A DNA stretch of 64,000 nt from Paralvinella palmiformis. Lineage: Eukaryota; Annelida; Polychaeta; Terebellida; Alvinellidae. The notes beneath the pieces are model-generated. The model did not search any database, had not been told where the DNA came from, and saw only the letters and a program-made list of their open reading frames with translations. Position 1 is the first letter of the stretch; every line of letters starts with the position of its first letter. The position numbers and the translations under genes are program-made. The stretch is taken from positions 1,368,001 through 1,432,000 of the forward strand of contig JAODUP010000015.1 of assembly GCA_025642065.1 (NCBI GenBank), in the 5' to 3' direction. Shown here piece after piece: positions 34,961-56,050 of the stretch.

Positions 34961-36627
34961 CGCGCGCGCGCGTAGATATACTTAATTTATGGCAGTAGTG
35001 ATGATTGTGATACATCCTGACGCAAATGTTTTACTACATATTTATCCCAAACATTATTCTAAAACACATAATTCAATTTTATTAAAAAAGCTATTTTACT
35101 TCTAGGATAGCTGTATGGAAGAGGGCTATTTATTTAAGTCACTTATATTTCACTTGGAATCAAATCTATTTCATTTTAGATACAGGCAATCGTTTATTAT
35201 ATCACACTTTTATTAAGAGCCAATTTAAAATTAACTACAGCTTTGCCATATATGATGTCATATATTGGCTGTTATTGAAACAAATACCTCCGTGGTATCT
35301 AATTTCCCGGGCTTGGGATAACGGCAGTAAGAACAATAATATATAGTCACGGCGATAAGAACAATACAAAAATTGTCAATCTGGTTTGTTCTGTATGGTA
35401 ACATACAAGTTCTGAAAATATTTTATTGCCCATGGTTGTAAATAGTTAACACGGATAACGATTTCTTTCAGTTCATGATTACTTATAAATAATTGTGACC
35501 CCAGCATATTGAAAATGGAATGCATCAGTATTTTAAATGTAAATAATCGACAAAATGAGAAGAATCCCAAATGAATCGGGATAGTCTTCTTCATACATCA
35601 CTGCTCCCCCCCCCCGAGTTATCTTGTGACAGCTAAGATACATGTACCAATGAATAAAGACCTTTACTTTCTTTTCAATACAATAAGTACATCAGTGTGT
35701 TACATACGCGTTTAACTTAATACATTATACAGTTTAAATTTGTAATAACTAAAGACGATTAGAATATGAAGGGAAAACCCTCGATATTTGTATATATACG
35801 CATCTTGACAAAAATATTTATAAGTGCTCATGTATTAAAAAACAAGTTTTCAAGTACTGTATAAAACAGCCAGACTACACGATTGGTATCTTTACTATGC
35901 TGTACGTTTCTGTGTTACTTTCAACCATGGTGAAATTTATCTAAAAGTGATTTAAAATTAGGTCAAGTTTGTTAACGATATTTTAAACGTATCTACGGAA
36001 TCCATGCTTCAATTAAATTAGATATTAAAACATATTCAAAGAATTAGTCGATAGGACTGACTTGCACATTTTCACAACCCATTCTGATACAAAAAGATCA
36101 CTTATTTGACATCTTATTAAAAGAACAGATATCTCACAGAAGCCTTGGCTAGAAGCAACTGAATTATTATGTATATAAATGTATGCCAAGGCACCCTATG
36201 GGTATTATAAACATGTACACAATATTTTATCCAACTGTGACCAGCTATGTTGTCTTTGAATATACAACAACAAAAATTTAATGTGTAATTAATTTATTTT
36301 GGATACAAATTATAACAATTTATATTATTTTTAATTAGAATTTTCCATTCAACAGGATAGACGACTGCCAAGATTAGTCAGAGGACAGTGGCATAGGTAA
36401 TTAACAACTCATTCAGTTTTAACAAATTAAATAATGTTGATCAATCATTATCCAAAACTTACTCTTTCAACTGCAGGTGTGTAGGTACTTTTAATGAGAA
36501 CATCAAAACTTTTCACTCCGTCTCTGTTCGCGCTGCAGAACAAGCTGAAATCAAACTATTCAAGATTCAAGTAAATCTCTGTAACAAAACTTTACGAGTT
36601 CTGGTATCACAAACTGCTGAAATGTAA
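28513..36627 (+). CDS. SPATA22: SPATA22, meiosis-specific partner of MEIOB (eight exons, start exon missing)
   Basis: In vertebrates SPATA22 pairs with MEIOB to form an RPA-like, OB-fold complex on single-stranded DNA needed for meiotic recombination. Exons: 28513-28638, 28844-28999, 29818-30017, 30431-30661, 30841-31018, 31198-31298, 36356-36396, 36477-36627. All have AG/GT borders, and the phases join into 393 open codons plus TAA. Exon 2 gives a PIFNRRRPRQAL block like the vertebrate N-terminal PLFN block. The middle is low-complexity Ser/Asn/Gln. The C-terminal domain matches the family across four exons: ATIQGMKHWSKFAHKLPMLFE, LNSAVS, PCIFYEI, DRRLPRLVRGQWHR, CVGTFN, SVSVR. Human SPATA22 is about 363 residues. 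Exon 5 must start at 30431, because the acceptor at 30411 would give an immediate stop. Intron 7 is 5 kb and holds hAT and LINE debris. Confidence 0.92.
29179..29224. repeat. (CTAT)n microsatellite
   Basis: Tetranucleotide array followed by CATC units, TA and CG/CA runs to about 29350. It lies in SPATA22 intron 3. Confidence 0.95.
29638..29707. repeat. (TA)n-(GA)n compound microsatellite
   Basis: TA at 29638-29679 directly joined to GA at 29680-29707, about 110 bases before SPATA22 exon 4. Confidence 0.95.
31433..32147 (+). mobile_element. hAT-family element fragment inside SPATA22 intron 7
   Basis: The left end AGGGCTCGAAATTAA is a typical hAT terminus. Downstream, a plus-strand ATG at 31853 opens MAVTRQPEIRRFFTKKKKSD, then a GTAAAT donor. 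After a TCTGCAG acceptor near 32011 the frame continues as TLNRNNNISEHNVDSSG to a TGA at about 32145. This two-exon start, with a basic FFxKKKK motif, resembles hAT transposases related to ZMYM/KIAA1586-type proteins. The rest of the transposase and the right end were not found. Confidence 0.6.
32401..32461. repeat. (CT)n microsatellite
   Basis: CT tract with one TTCTCC interruption, in SPATA22 intron 7. Confidence 0.95.
33092..34180 (+). mobile_element. CR1-like non-LTR fragment in SPATA22 intron 7
   Basis: A plus-strand frame at 33220-33391 matches the linker region seen at 24702-25013 (SSLTSNGSVK against SSVTPNGSVK). After a gap, 33850-34060 reads YLCELMSVRKSSRKL, then LPAEIRSVSSLELF*SILKTHLFKIAF. 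The 3' end has GTATAGCGAC, CTACTAGTAAGG and an ATT-rich tail, as in the copy at 24062. Stops and deletions are frequent, so it is a dead copy. Confidence 0.8.
34181..36355. other. Remainder of SPATA22 intron 7
   Basis: AT-rich, with a TA run at 34281-34302 and the compound repeat at 34902-34972. No further exon fits between exons 7 and 8: the protein sequence joins without a gap. Confidence 0.6.
34902..34972. repeat. Four-part dinucleotide array (CT)n-(TA)n-(TG)n-(CG)n
   Basis: Four different dinucleotide tracts run directly into each other: CT to 34925, TA to about 34941, TG to about 34960 and CG to 34972. The TG/CG half is alternating purine-pyrimidine sequence. Confidence 0.95.
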
Positions 36628-36761
36628 TGCTAACCGCAATATACTGGTAACATAACCTCTTATTATTAATAATGTATTGTACAAAGTTATAATGTAAAGA
36701 AAATTGTTCAGTTATGATTGCTATATTTCATGTTACTAAAATAACATATTCACAAGAAAGA

Positions 36762-36767
36762 ATTAAA
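36762..36767 (+). terminator. Possible SPATA22 polyadenylation signal
   Basis: The common variant ATTAAA lies 135 bases after the TAA. No canonical AATAAA is nearer. Confidence 0.35.
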
Positions 36768-37480
36768 TGAACCACTTATCAAGGAACAAAAAGTTTGGTA
36801 TTCTAAAATAACTTTATTTCCATTTAACAAGATAAGTTTATTTACAAACGTCTTATTCATGAAAAATTGTATTAATGTACCCAATATTTCTAGGTAACAA
36901 AGCTTATATCCAAAATGTATAGGTGAGATGAACTTACTGGTTGAACAAAATGTGAATTTTAGCCAATTACAAGTCTCACTTCTGCTAGATATAAGATATA
37001 TTTAATCCACCATTTAACTACATTGTATAACTTATAATGCAATCTTCAGTATGGAAACATAATGTACATTTCTAAATAATACATCATTCACTGGTTTACA
37101 GTTCTCATGAAAAGTTAGTTTTGCACTAGAATATGAATTAATTCTTATCTCCACATTATATCAAATGTATGAATAATATAATAAAATCTAACAAGTGTAC
37201 TTACTCATTAGTGTTTTGTTTACCTCACTTTTACACCAAATTCATAACACCATAGATTCATTTTTATTGTTTTACTTATATATACGTGACTATGTTACAT
37301 GTTTGATCATCTAATGTAAAGAGCAATTAATCATTAATGTTAACATTAACTGTGAAATATATTTTATATGGTGGAGAAAGTGGCCTTCGGCTAGTTGCAA
37401 TCAAAATTAGTAGCTATTTGGGAATGTGGAATGAATTATGAAGTTTTCAGCTAGGATTAATTCATGACACATCAATCAAC

Positions 37481-38162
37481 GGGTACTGTTCGACGTTTCA
37501 CTGCCATGGACAGTTCACCACCTAGCACATTTCCAATTTCTGGATGGTTCAACGCGAGACGGTTCACCTCCACCCTGGACAATTCACCTCCAAGTTTATT
37601 TAATTTTAAATATCAGAATGGTGCGTGTTTGGTCGTCCAATCAGGACAAACAATGACGCTGAAGGGTGGCACAAGTGCATTAACAGCCAAGCTCACTCTC
37701 AACAATCCCTCAATATATACTTACTAATTGACACACTTCACAATGAATCTCAAAACATTAGTGTGCAAATACAGTTTCTGTCAAATGGTGCAGTATTGAT
37801 GCTGAGTAGCATAGTATGCACACATGCCAATGACTTGAATATCATATCAAATTGAGTATTTAACCATATTGTTGATATTGAGGTAGGCTATTAATGAATA
37901 AAGATTCAACATTCTATGATTTGTTTGTGTGTAGATCTATGTCAGGGGGCTATTTTCATAATTTAATTCTATGATAAAACACCAGTTATATATAGACACA
38001 TTTGTGTTGTGTATTACTATATCACTGCCAGCTGTTTTATGTTTCTCCACAAATCCATTTATACAATAATAATATTCGGGCAGTGAACCATCCAGAATGG
38101 TGGTGTACCATCTAGGCAAACATTTTGGCAGTGAACCGTCTAAGGCAGTGAAATGTCTACAT
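37481..38162 (+). mobile_element. Small Mutator-like (MULE) element with transposase remnant
   Basis: The element is 682 bp, flanked by a 10-bp direct repeat ATCAATCAAC at 37471-37480 and 38163-38172. That length is typical for Mutator-like target duplications. Inverted termini include GACGTTTCACTGCC at 37492-37505 and its near-complement at 38144-38157, followed inwards by GGTTCA-type subterminal repeats on both sides. Inside, 37620-37800 reads FGRPIRTNNDAEGWHKCIN and LLIDTLHNES, which fits the C-terminal end of MULE transposases (a TNNDVEGWHxRLN-type motif). The N-terminal part, including the catalytic DDE region, is absent, so the copy is not autonomous. Confidence 0.85.
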
Positions 38163-38776
38163 ATCAATCAACTAATTAACAATGAACTAAAGCAACATTA
38201 TATTATATTTGGAAAAAAGCATACTTTACATATTTAAATCAACTATATAAAAGAGTGGTCAAAGTCTCATCAGCACTCAGTTGTTTAATTCTTAAGACTG
38301 AATTACATATGGGTAGATGCTGATAATAGGTTTATTTTAATTTCAATATTTTATATTTATTTGATGTAATGAAATACATGTTAATGTTAATTGTTCTGAT
38401 CTTAATTATTTTCTAACTTAATTTGGATGTATAAACAATTTAAGTTTCATCCTATAACTTGAAATGAATAAAATACCGGTATATCCACAGCATTTGATCA
38501 TATTATAGTACCAGTAACACATTCACTGTGCTAAATACTCATGTTGGAGTATATCCAAACTGTTCTGACATATCAACCACACAAGTAATATACAAGTGTG
38601 TATATAGCCCAGTTTATAGTAATATCTAAAACACATTTGACTTTTCTGGGTTAATTTATTAATCATACAAATTTAGCAAGACACATTACAAAGCATCTAT
38701 ATCTCAGGAATTTAGTTACTTTAGTCTTAGCTATGTACACAAGCTCCAGCTTAAATGGTAGACAGACAGGCGAATA

Positions 38777-38782
38777 TTTATT
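38777..38782 (-). terminator. Polyadenylation signal of SUPT4H1
   Basis: AATAAA on the minus strand, 31 bases after the SUPT4H1 stop. This would give a very short 3' UTR. Confidence 0.6.
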
Positions 38783-38812
38783 TTTTTAAATCTACTTCCA
38801 GATACACAGTAA

Positions 38813-48537
<9,725 letters not shown>

Positions 48538-48868
48538 TCAAACCACTAGGTAGTTTAAACGATCTTGTTGGATGTGAAAGTGATAAAACAGCAAAGACCC
48601 ATAAAAGGAAAAGGCGGCTGAATTAAACAAAATAATGAACTCATTGTATCACGTACTACAAGATAGTTTCAGGAAAATATATTAGTTTTGACAAAATGAT
48701 CTCATACAACAAAACACACGCGCACATACACACATGTAAATAAGCATGATATTTTATTTTCGTACACGGTGCACACAAATGTTCACGAACATATAATGTT
48801 TTAAATATCAACGTGCTGTTTTAGTGATAACGCAAAAAAAAATCAATGTATATATATGTGTATGTGTG

Positions 48869-48870
<2 letters not shown>

Positions 48871-48962
<92 letters not shown>
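48871..48962. repeat. (TA)n-(GT)n compound microsatellite
   Basis: TA tract to 48908 joined to a GT tract of about 54 bases. Confidence 0.95.
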
Positions 48963-48967
<5 letters not shown>

Positions 48968-49372
48968 CATACAAATTTTACTAGGTCCAAACTTGTGCTA
49001 ATAAATTATCTAATTATATGTGTCAAACAAAACAACAACTCTATCGCGGTTGGACGTTCATGCGTCAAATTTATGTGTCCATGTAAATTGCAGAACTATT
49101 TGATTTCTTATATATATCTTTTTACTTTTTGTCTCAAATGTTCATTTTTTCTTTCTGGGCATAACAGCCTCACTGCTCGGTCAAACTTACTTAGCTTTAT
49201 ATAAACTAAATCAGTGAGGAAACAGACACTGTTGTCTTAGTAAATGTCCTCAGTTTCTGTACATAATATAAACATTTATGATAATCCTTTTATTATAATA
49301 AATATGCTGTATTGTGATATACCTAGCTGTATTCATAAATATGTCTACATTATGTACTTTAACAGAAATAAA

Positions 49373-49417
49373 CATTCATTCATTCATTCATTCATTCATT
49401 CATTCATTCATCCATTC
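49373..49417. repeat. (CATT)n microsatellite
   Basis: Eleven CATT units with a terminal CATC variant. Confidence 0.95.
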
Positions 49418-52199
49418 AAGCATGTATAACAAATATATAGGCTAATATAAATATCGAATGACTTAATGATTTTATTTTCTGAAATGTATACAAAGTATAT
49501 ATGTTTTACATAAAAAAGTTAAGGTTCGTGACCAAAATAAATAACACATAAACTAAATATACAGCTCAAATATATAGAAGAGTCGTACAACTATAGCCCG
49601 TTAGCACATTGGAGTAGTTCTTGGCTAATCTGGTCCTTTCTGATTTTCAGCATTTGCATAAAAATCGAATATTTTTAAACCGCTCAATTGTTGTTTTAAG
49701 TTACATTTGGAGATACTAGCATACTATAAAAAGGACAAGAAGTGCTAATTTCTGTACAAGGCCCTACAAAATGACAAATCGGAGTAAAGTGACCCCCATT
49801 AATACATGAGTACCATAACGTATATTTAAAGACCAATTTATTATTTTAAATAACAGAAATTTTCTGCGAAATTGACATTAGAAGAAATTCAGTAACTACC
49901 AATTATATGTAAAAAGTGCCTTGAACATTTTCGACTGGCAAAATAAAAAAGGCACATACTTTAGTGGTGTTTTAAATTTTAGTGCTATGTATAGAAGACG
50001 TGTTTAGCCTGAAACGTAAACTTGAGTCTTCACGTAACAGTATTTTTATGTGTCTTGTTAGTTCTGACATGTACAACAGCTCAAAGCTGAAATGCATTTG
50101 GCACAAAGAAATGTATAGTCAGAGAAATTTGGTAATACATCTGTAATTTTACAACATTTTACACCTTTTAATTTTTTTCATATTTTATGCTCTCAATTGT
50201 CAATATATTTATTAAATATGGACTCGTGTTTGTATCAAATATTGATGTCTGAAATAATAAAAAATGATTGATTAATTTATATACCCATGACACTTTGTAC
50301 ACGGTGACCAAGTTCCACTAAAACAGTTTTACTTGGACTGCTCGAGGATCCCACATAGTTTTATTTTAGATTTTTTTTGATTCGATTACATCATTTGTAC
50401 TTGTTCTTTATCATTGACCGGATTAGTTTGACTAATTTAACTGTGCTTTATTTACTGTAAAAGGTATGCTTTGACCTGTTACGGTACTGGCTGAAGCGTT
50501 ACGGTACTGATGATATCGTTCCAGTACTGATGTCTACATGAGAGTGACCATTTCGTGAACAAAGATTTACATCCCGCGTATTCTCAGGAGTGCTGACTGA
50601 TCAATGCGATAGCTGTCTTTGGTTTACGCTTCCTTTCTGCCGTCCTTTGTGCATAATGTTCTCTTTCTACCTGCAAGTGCCTCTCATGGGATTCGAGGTC
50701 GGCCTTCTGTTTTCCCGCCAATGGCCTTGGCTTTTAGGGGGCATCTTGCAGTGTGAAAGATAATATCGAGATTATATCATAATGAATAAAAATTATTGTT
50801 ATTCATTCTTGTTATGGCTACCAGAAATAATTATTTGTCCCATATAGTCAATCTAGAAGGGGCCCCCGGATGGTTTTCCATACCCATGCACAGTTTAGGA
50901 TGGATATCCATACCTACAAAAATGTCTCTAATATGTTGATTTAAATCTTCCCAAAGCATGCCATTCATCCCAGGTGCCACTTATCATGTCCCCGTTTCTA
51001 TTCAATACAAACCAATTTGATTTATTACAACCTCTAAAAGTAATCATTTATGCATGTATCCCAGGATGCCACCCATCCTCTGCATCCCTTCCTTACTAAT
51101 AATTCACTGATGTAATGTAAGTTTAAAATAAATTGTTGTACAATTGCAGAGAGTGTCATATTGACTGAGACCACAGTGTAGTAGGAGGCCTATGGTCATG
51201 ACATCAATAATATATGATGCTAGTGTCAATATTCTTAAAGAGAAAACTGGACAATTTAGTCCAGGTGGTGACATAATTAAGTATATCCCTTTACGCCTGA
51301 CTGATCAGTACCGTAACAAATAGTAAGTACAGTAACACATGTATATGTTATGGTACTTACAATACGATACTTACTCAGATTTTTGAAGTACTCCTGTCAC
51401 ACGTACTCAATGCACAAAGCAATGCTTGCTATTTTGCTGCATCGACCGAGAAGAAACTTCAGACTACTTTGAGTAAGGATACGCATCTATATTTTAAGGA
51501 GAAACATGAAATAATCGAAAATTATATCCCTTCACGCCCCACCGACTGCTTTGAAATTGGCAGCATTGTTCACAATGTCGCTACTCGTGAGCCAGTGCTT
51601 AGTACCACCGTCAGTTATCAGATGGCGACACCGAATTATATAGGTAAGAGAGCGCGCAAGGGATATATCCTGCTACCAGCCAAATAAGTAACAAAGTCAC
51701 GAAAGGTCTGTTCCACGGACTCACTACATGCATGCTAACAGTCTCTAACCCTAACTCTAACTCTCTAATCCGAGCATGCGCAGTTGACCAATATCCCGAT
51801 TTGGGCGGTAGCAGGATTATTCCCATGATCTCCCTCTTACGGTACTTGCGCCTAACTCGGCGACGGGAGTAAGATGCGGAAATAATTTTCTTTTTATTGT
51901 AATTACGTGTAACACTATAATCAATGTTTTGCTAAAGTTTCAATATTCTGAAAGTGATCTTTAATATCAAAATCTGCTAACAAAGAGCGTGGGATTGTTT
52001 TATGTAACGACGCATTTTGGCACTACAATGTATCTGTTAATGCTCGTTATTGTGCTTCTACCGTTATATTATCAGTCAATTTAACTTGAGTTCAATGGAT
52101 ATTCAGCTTACAAGACTTTAATTATGTGACAATTATTATGGCCGTTTTCTCTAAAAATGCATGGGGACAGAAATTGACCAGATTTGCCAAGAACTACCC

Positions 52200-53579
52200 A
52201 GTGACCTAGACCTAACTGGGATCGCGCCGTTATAACAAGGAAAAACGCGTTTATACTGGTTGTTGGCCGTCTTTTGACTCTGAAACATCGACTCCAGGTT
52301 TGACCTAACTTAACCTTTTGAGACTTTGGTCATTTATAACATCATCTGGAAGTTGATTCCATGCAGTTATTATTCTGATGGCGAGGAATTCTTGTCGAGC
52401 CGTTTTGTTACGGCTTTCTTTGTTCCCTTTCTTGAATAATGGGGATATATCCAGTGACGCCCAAAACACGTACGTAGTACAGCTGTTCTACTGTATGGTC
52501 TCATAGTTCACATAGAACTCTGGGATGTAGACCATCAGCACCTGGATATATCTTTGATCTTAAAGCCTTCAACTTCTTTTCAATGTCAGCTGCTGTGAAT
52601 GTATAACGTCTAGTTTAGGGCTGTTTCATCATAGTTTATATCAGGGGATGTTTGCATGCGATCGTATACCTCCTGCATATATACATAAATGAGAAGTTAA
52701 GAGGTATGAAGGGTTCCATCCCGTGATTTCGAGTGTGCTATCTTAGCTTGGATTTGGGCTTTGATTGTGCATTTTATTAAAATGTCTTGGGGTTAGGGTC
52801 ATCTCAGAACATCATTGTCCAACCACAGATGAAATTACTTTCATCTGGCCCCAGACCCCTCTCCCTTCAGATGAAAGTTGACAAACATTGATAATGGTAG
52901 CAATATATGAAATACGGCAATGGATTTTTGAAGACATGTGTAACTTTTGGCGATCCAAAGATTGTTGGTTGACGAAAATGCTTCTCTGATGTCGCGATTT
53001 TTTCCTAATGTGCGTGACGTAGTAAAAACGCGTATTTTGCAGGCGGGAAATACATCGACAGGAAAGTCATGATGCGATCATTTTCTCTGTACGCAAACCA
53101 ATTGGGGCGGTGGGAATGACCGAAGCGAAATAAATCGATGTCCGACGAGAGATAAAACTGTCTTTGAAACCCTCCACCCAAACGAAAGTAATTTCGTCTG
53201 ATATCCGACATCGATGTTCTCAGATAACCCCTTATGTTTTGCTTATCTGGAGATTTTCTTTTCAAAATCTTTCTCCGCTTGAAAGCAAACCCATTTTGCT
53301 TGTTTCGTCCTTTTAACTTATAATTTCTAATCAAACACATCTCTATATAGTCTCTTTCCATTTGTTGTTTGTTTTTTCTTCTCCTTCACCTTCTCTACTG
53401 TTTTTTTTCGTCATGTAATTTGGCCTCTTTTTATTCCTTTTGCTTGGTTTTGGAGAGAGATGTGTTTGTGTCCATGGGATCTAATGCGTTGTATTTTAAG
53501 TGACTCCAGGACATCTCCAAATCGTTGTTTTTGTGCCAGTTAATCTTTTCTGCTTCATGTATCATAATGTTGTAGTCTG

Positions 53580-53626
<47 letters not shown>

Positions 53627-54090
53627 TATTGGGCTTCTGGGTTGTCTGTATAACAGTTGACTTTATATAAACGTAGCGACTTTTTTAATTGGAGCTGTGA
53701 CTGATCACCCGCTCCTCATTTGTAATGACAAGATCCAGTATGTTTTAGTTTTGTGTGCCTATATAATGTGCTGACAGTCTTAATGTCCTGATACAAATAT
53801 ACGTCACCGAGTGTCTCAAGAAATCTATTGGCTGGATTTCTCATATTTAGAAGAGATGTACATATATCCTCCAATTATAATGTCTGGGTAACTTGGCTTC
53901 CTTTCTGTTGTTTTGTTAATAATACTTCGTAGAAGATTGTAGTTTTGCACAGTGCTGTTTCGAGATCTGTATATGGCTCTGATTAGCAATGTATTATATT
54001 GTCCCGAAGATTAATGTCATACCAGACACTAGACGGATTCTTTTAATTGTTCTTGTCATTGTTTGTGCACATTTTGTTGCTTGGAAATAG
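52200..54090 (-). mobile_element. Degenerate CR1-like non-LTR element, collapsed ORF2
   Basis: In minus-strand order, 54090-53660 reads apurinic endonuclease-like pieces (IRAIYRSRNS, KPSYPDIIIGG, YWILSLQMRSG). 53580-53010 reads the linker (ADYNIMIHEAEKINWHKQRF, then basic stretches). 52620-52510 reads the reverse transcriptase start (FTAADIEKKLKALRSKIYPG then ADGLHPRVLCEL). 52450-52300 jumps straight to its end (KKGNKESRNKT, ITAWNQLPDDVIN). The catalytic core between the last two is deleted, and stops are frequent. Confidence 0.75.
53586..53626. repeat. (TA)n-(GT)n microsatellite
   Basis: Short compound tract inside the degenerate LINE at 52200-54090. Confidence 0.9.
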
Positions 54091-55237
54091 CCCTAAACAT
54101 ATGTGGCTACCCCTTGACCAAGGTTATCATGTAGGTTAGTGAATAGATCATATCCTTCAAATTGGAAATAAATCCCTTATTTAGTTGTTCGTTATTGTTT
54201 TTGGGTAGAATTTATGGCAAACTAATAGCTTATGATTGGTGCGGGGATACCAGTCCGAGAGATAGGTTTAAAAAAATTATGTTTGGTTTAACAAAACGTC
54301 TGAGAGTTGTTTCTTAATGACAACTTTCTCCTGAATTCAGAAATTCATTTCTTACAAAAATCCCTCAAATTCCCAAATCGCGATCCCACCGGGACGATGT
54401 ATTTTGACCATTACATTATTATCTTGGAAACCTGTTATGCTTTGCCAATATTTACAAATGGGATATCAGTATAATCAGTGGCATCTACAGGAATACAGGA
54501 AATGTATGATAAGTAAGGAATCGTGATATTTATTAATATTAATTTTGGTATATCCCAGCATATTTCAGATTACTCCGGGAGATGATAATTATTTACTATA
54601 TATTTGGCTTGGAGAACAAATGACAATTCACTAGTCTATATGACATACTCCAACAACCTGTAATGTCTCCCAACAACATGTGATGTCTTTATTATCACGT
54701 AACACTAGCAATGTGTGTGTGGTTCATTCCGGGAAACTAATGTGGAAATTCTAAATATCCGTGGTGATTGCTCAAAAAAGCTAAATGGAGTTCAGAATAT
54801 ACAAACAAAATATCTCCCGAAAGACTAACTGTGCAGTTATTGTTATTTTATTATATCAGAAATCAGATGAAGCTGTGTCAATAACTGGTTTGCTTGACGG
54901 TCAAATAATTATTACATTATCAGTATTTTAATTTGTTAAGGGTTTACATAAATTTAGAAGGAATAAATAACTAGTTTATTTGACAAGAATGTTTTGAACA
55001 TAATTGATCCTGATTATATATAGCAATATGGTGTGATCCGTCATGTACAGTATTTAACATAGTATTGTATATAGTATTGATCTTTAACACAACCACATAC
55101 ACGCATAAATGCACATATGTGCTATATATTTTAGATAATCAAAACCTATGTTATTTTAAGCATTTTCGTCTAACATTAAGTCATATCTGAGCCTTTCTTA
55201 TCGTATTATTTAGTAACTGTGCAATGATCGATATCTC

Positions 55238-55238
<1 letters not shown>
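54091..55238. other. Non-coding, no gene seen
   Basis: AT-rich, with no recognised repeat family or exon. Confidence 0.5.

Positions 55239-55302
<64 letters not shown>
55239..55302. repeat. (AC)n-(TA)n compound microsatellite
   Basis: AC tract at 55240-55269 joined to a TA tract ending at 55302. Confidence 0.95.
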
Positions 55303-55307
<5 letters not shown>

Positions 55308-55345
55308 AATAAAAAAGTTCATGAAAAATGGTCATCACATAAACA

Positions 55346-55810
55346 TCAACATATTTTATTCCAAATCATCATCTGATTCATCGGAATCAGTCTTTCCCCA
55401 TTGGTCAGTTCTGTAAATTCTTCCTCTACTGGAGAGCTGGGAGATGTATCTAGTTCTTTCACTTGACATATACTATTTGGTAATTGATCACAATCAAACC
55501 ACTTGATTTGATAAGACCCGTCGATCATGATCCAGCCATGCCCTTCTGGTTGTTGTACTGTGGGTTTACTGGGAGTTGCGTTCTTCCATATATATACCAT
55601 ATAGTTCGCTCGTAAAATCTGATTCTTCAGACCAGCCCTACACGGTGGCATCCTACAAGGATTGATACCTTTAATTTTCTCCAACGGCTAGTCGTAACCC
55701 TTAGGCGCATAATGCTGTTGAAAATAGTCATATCGTACATCATCCACATTGTTCATATGAGCTTTCCCATACATTTTAGAGATAAGTGGTAGTGTCCAAA
55801 GGACTGAATA
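55346..55810 (-). pseudogene. Broken copy of an uncharacterised, probably transposon-encoded protein
   Basis: From 55810 downwards the minus-strand frame reads LPLISKMYGKAHMNNVDDVR and YDYFQQHYAPKGYD, then an in-frame TAG. It continues as PCRMPPCRAGLKNQILRANY, IWKNA, GHGWIMIDGSYQIKWFDCDQLP and an acidic tail to TAA. The LPPC...LRANYxxxIW...GWxxxxG...W pattern is one I recall from multicopy hypothetical proteins of marine invertebrates, which suggests a mobile element, but I cannot name the family. The internal stop indicates a pseudogene. Confidence 0.5.
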
Positions 55811-55904
55811 CTTCGTCAGTATTTGGTAGACCTAGCTACTTGATCCATTTTACCTTCATACCAGATGTACGGAGTCAAGTCTTGTTTTTTTCTATGCAGG
55901 ATAT

Positions 55905-56050
55905 TTCTTATTTAATGGATCAGGGCAGATTGTAACGCTCCTTGATCCAATGCTTGTCTAATCGGGACTTGAATGTATTTAATGTGGGACTGCATGTCTA
56001 CTACGTGCGCTGGTAACCATTTTCTCTCTGTATATATTACCAGATAAAAT
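55905..56050 (-). mobile_element. Non-LTR reverse transcriptase tail fragment
   Basis: The minus-strand frame reads SPTLNTFKSRLDKHWIKERYNLP, split by stops. This resembles the SLNTFKNRLDKHW end of CR1-like reverse transcriptases. Confidence 0.5.

Noticed and set aside
51469..51687. 72-codon frame (KDTHLYFKEKHEIIENY...)
   Set aside because: It starts at a non-ATG codon, has no acceptor or donor that makes sense and no recognisable family.
51741..51770. Telomere-like CTAACCCTAACTCTAACTC run
   Set aside because: Only a few irregular units are present; too short and degenerate for an internal telomeric array.
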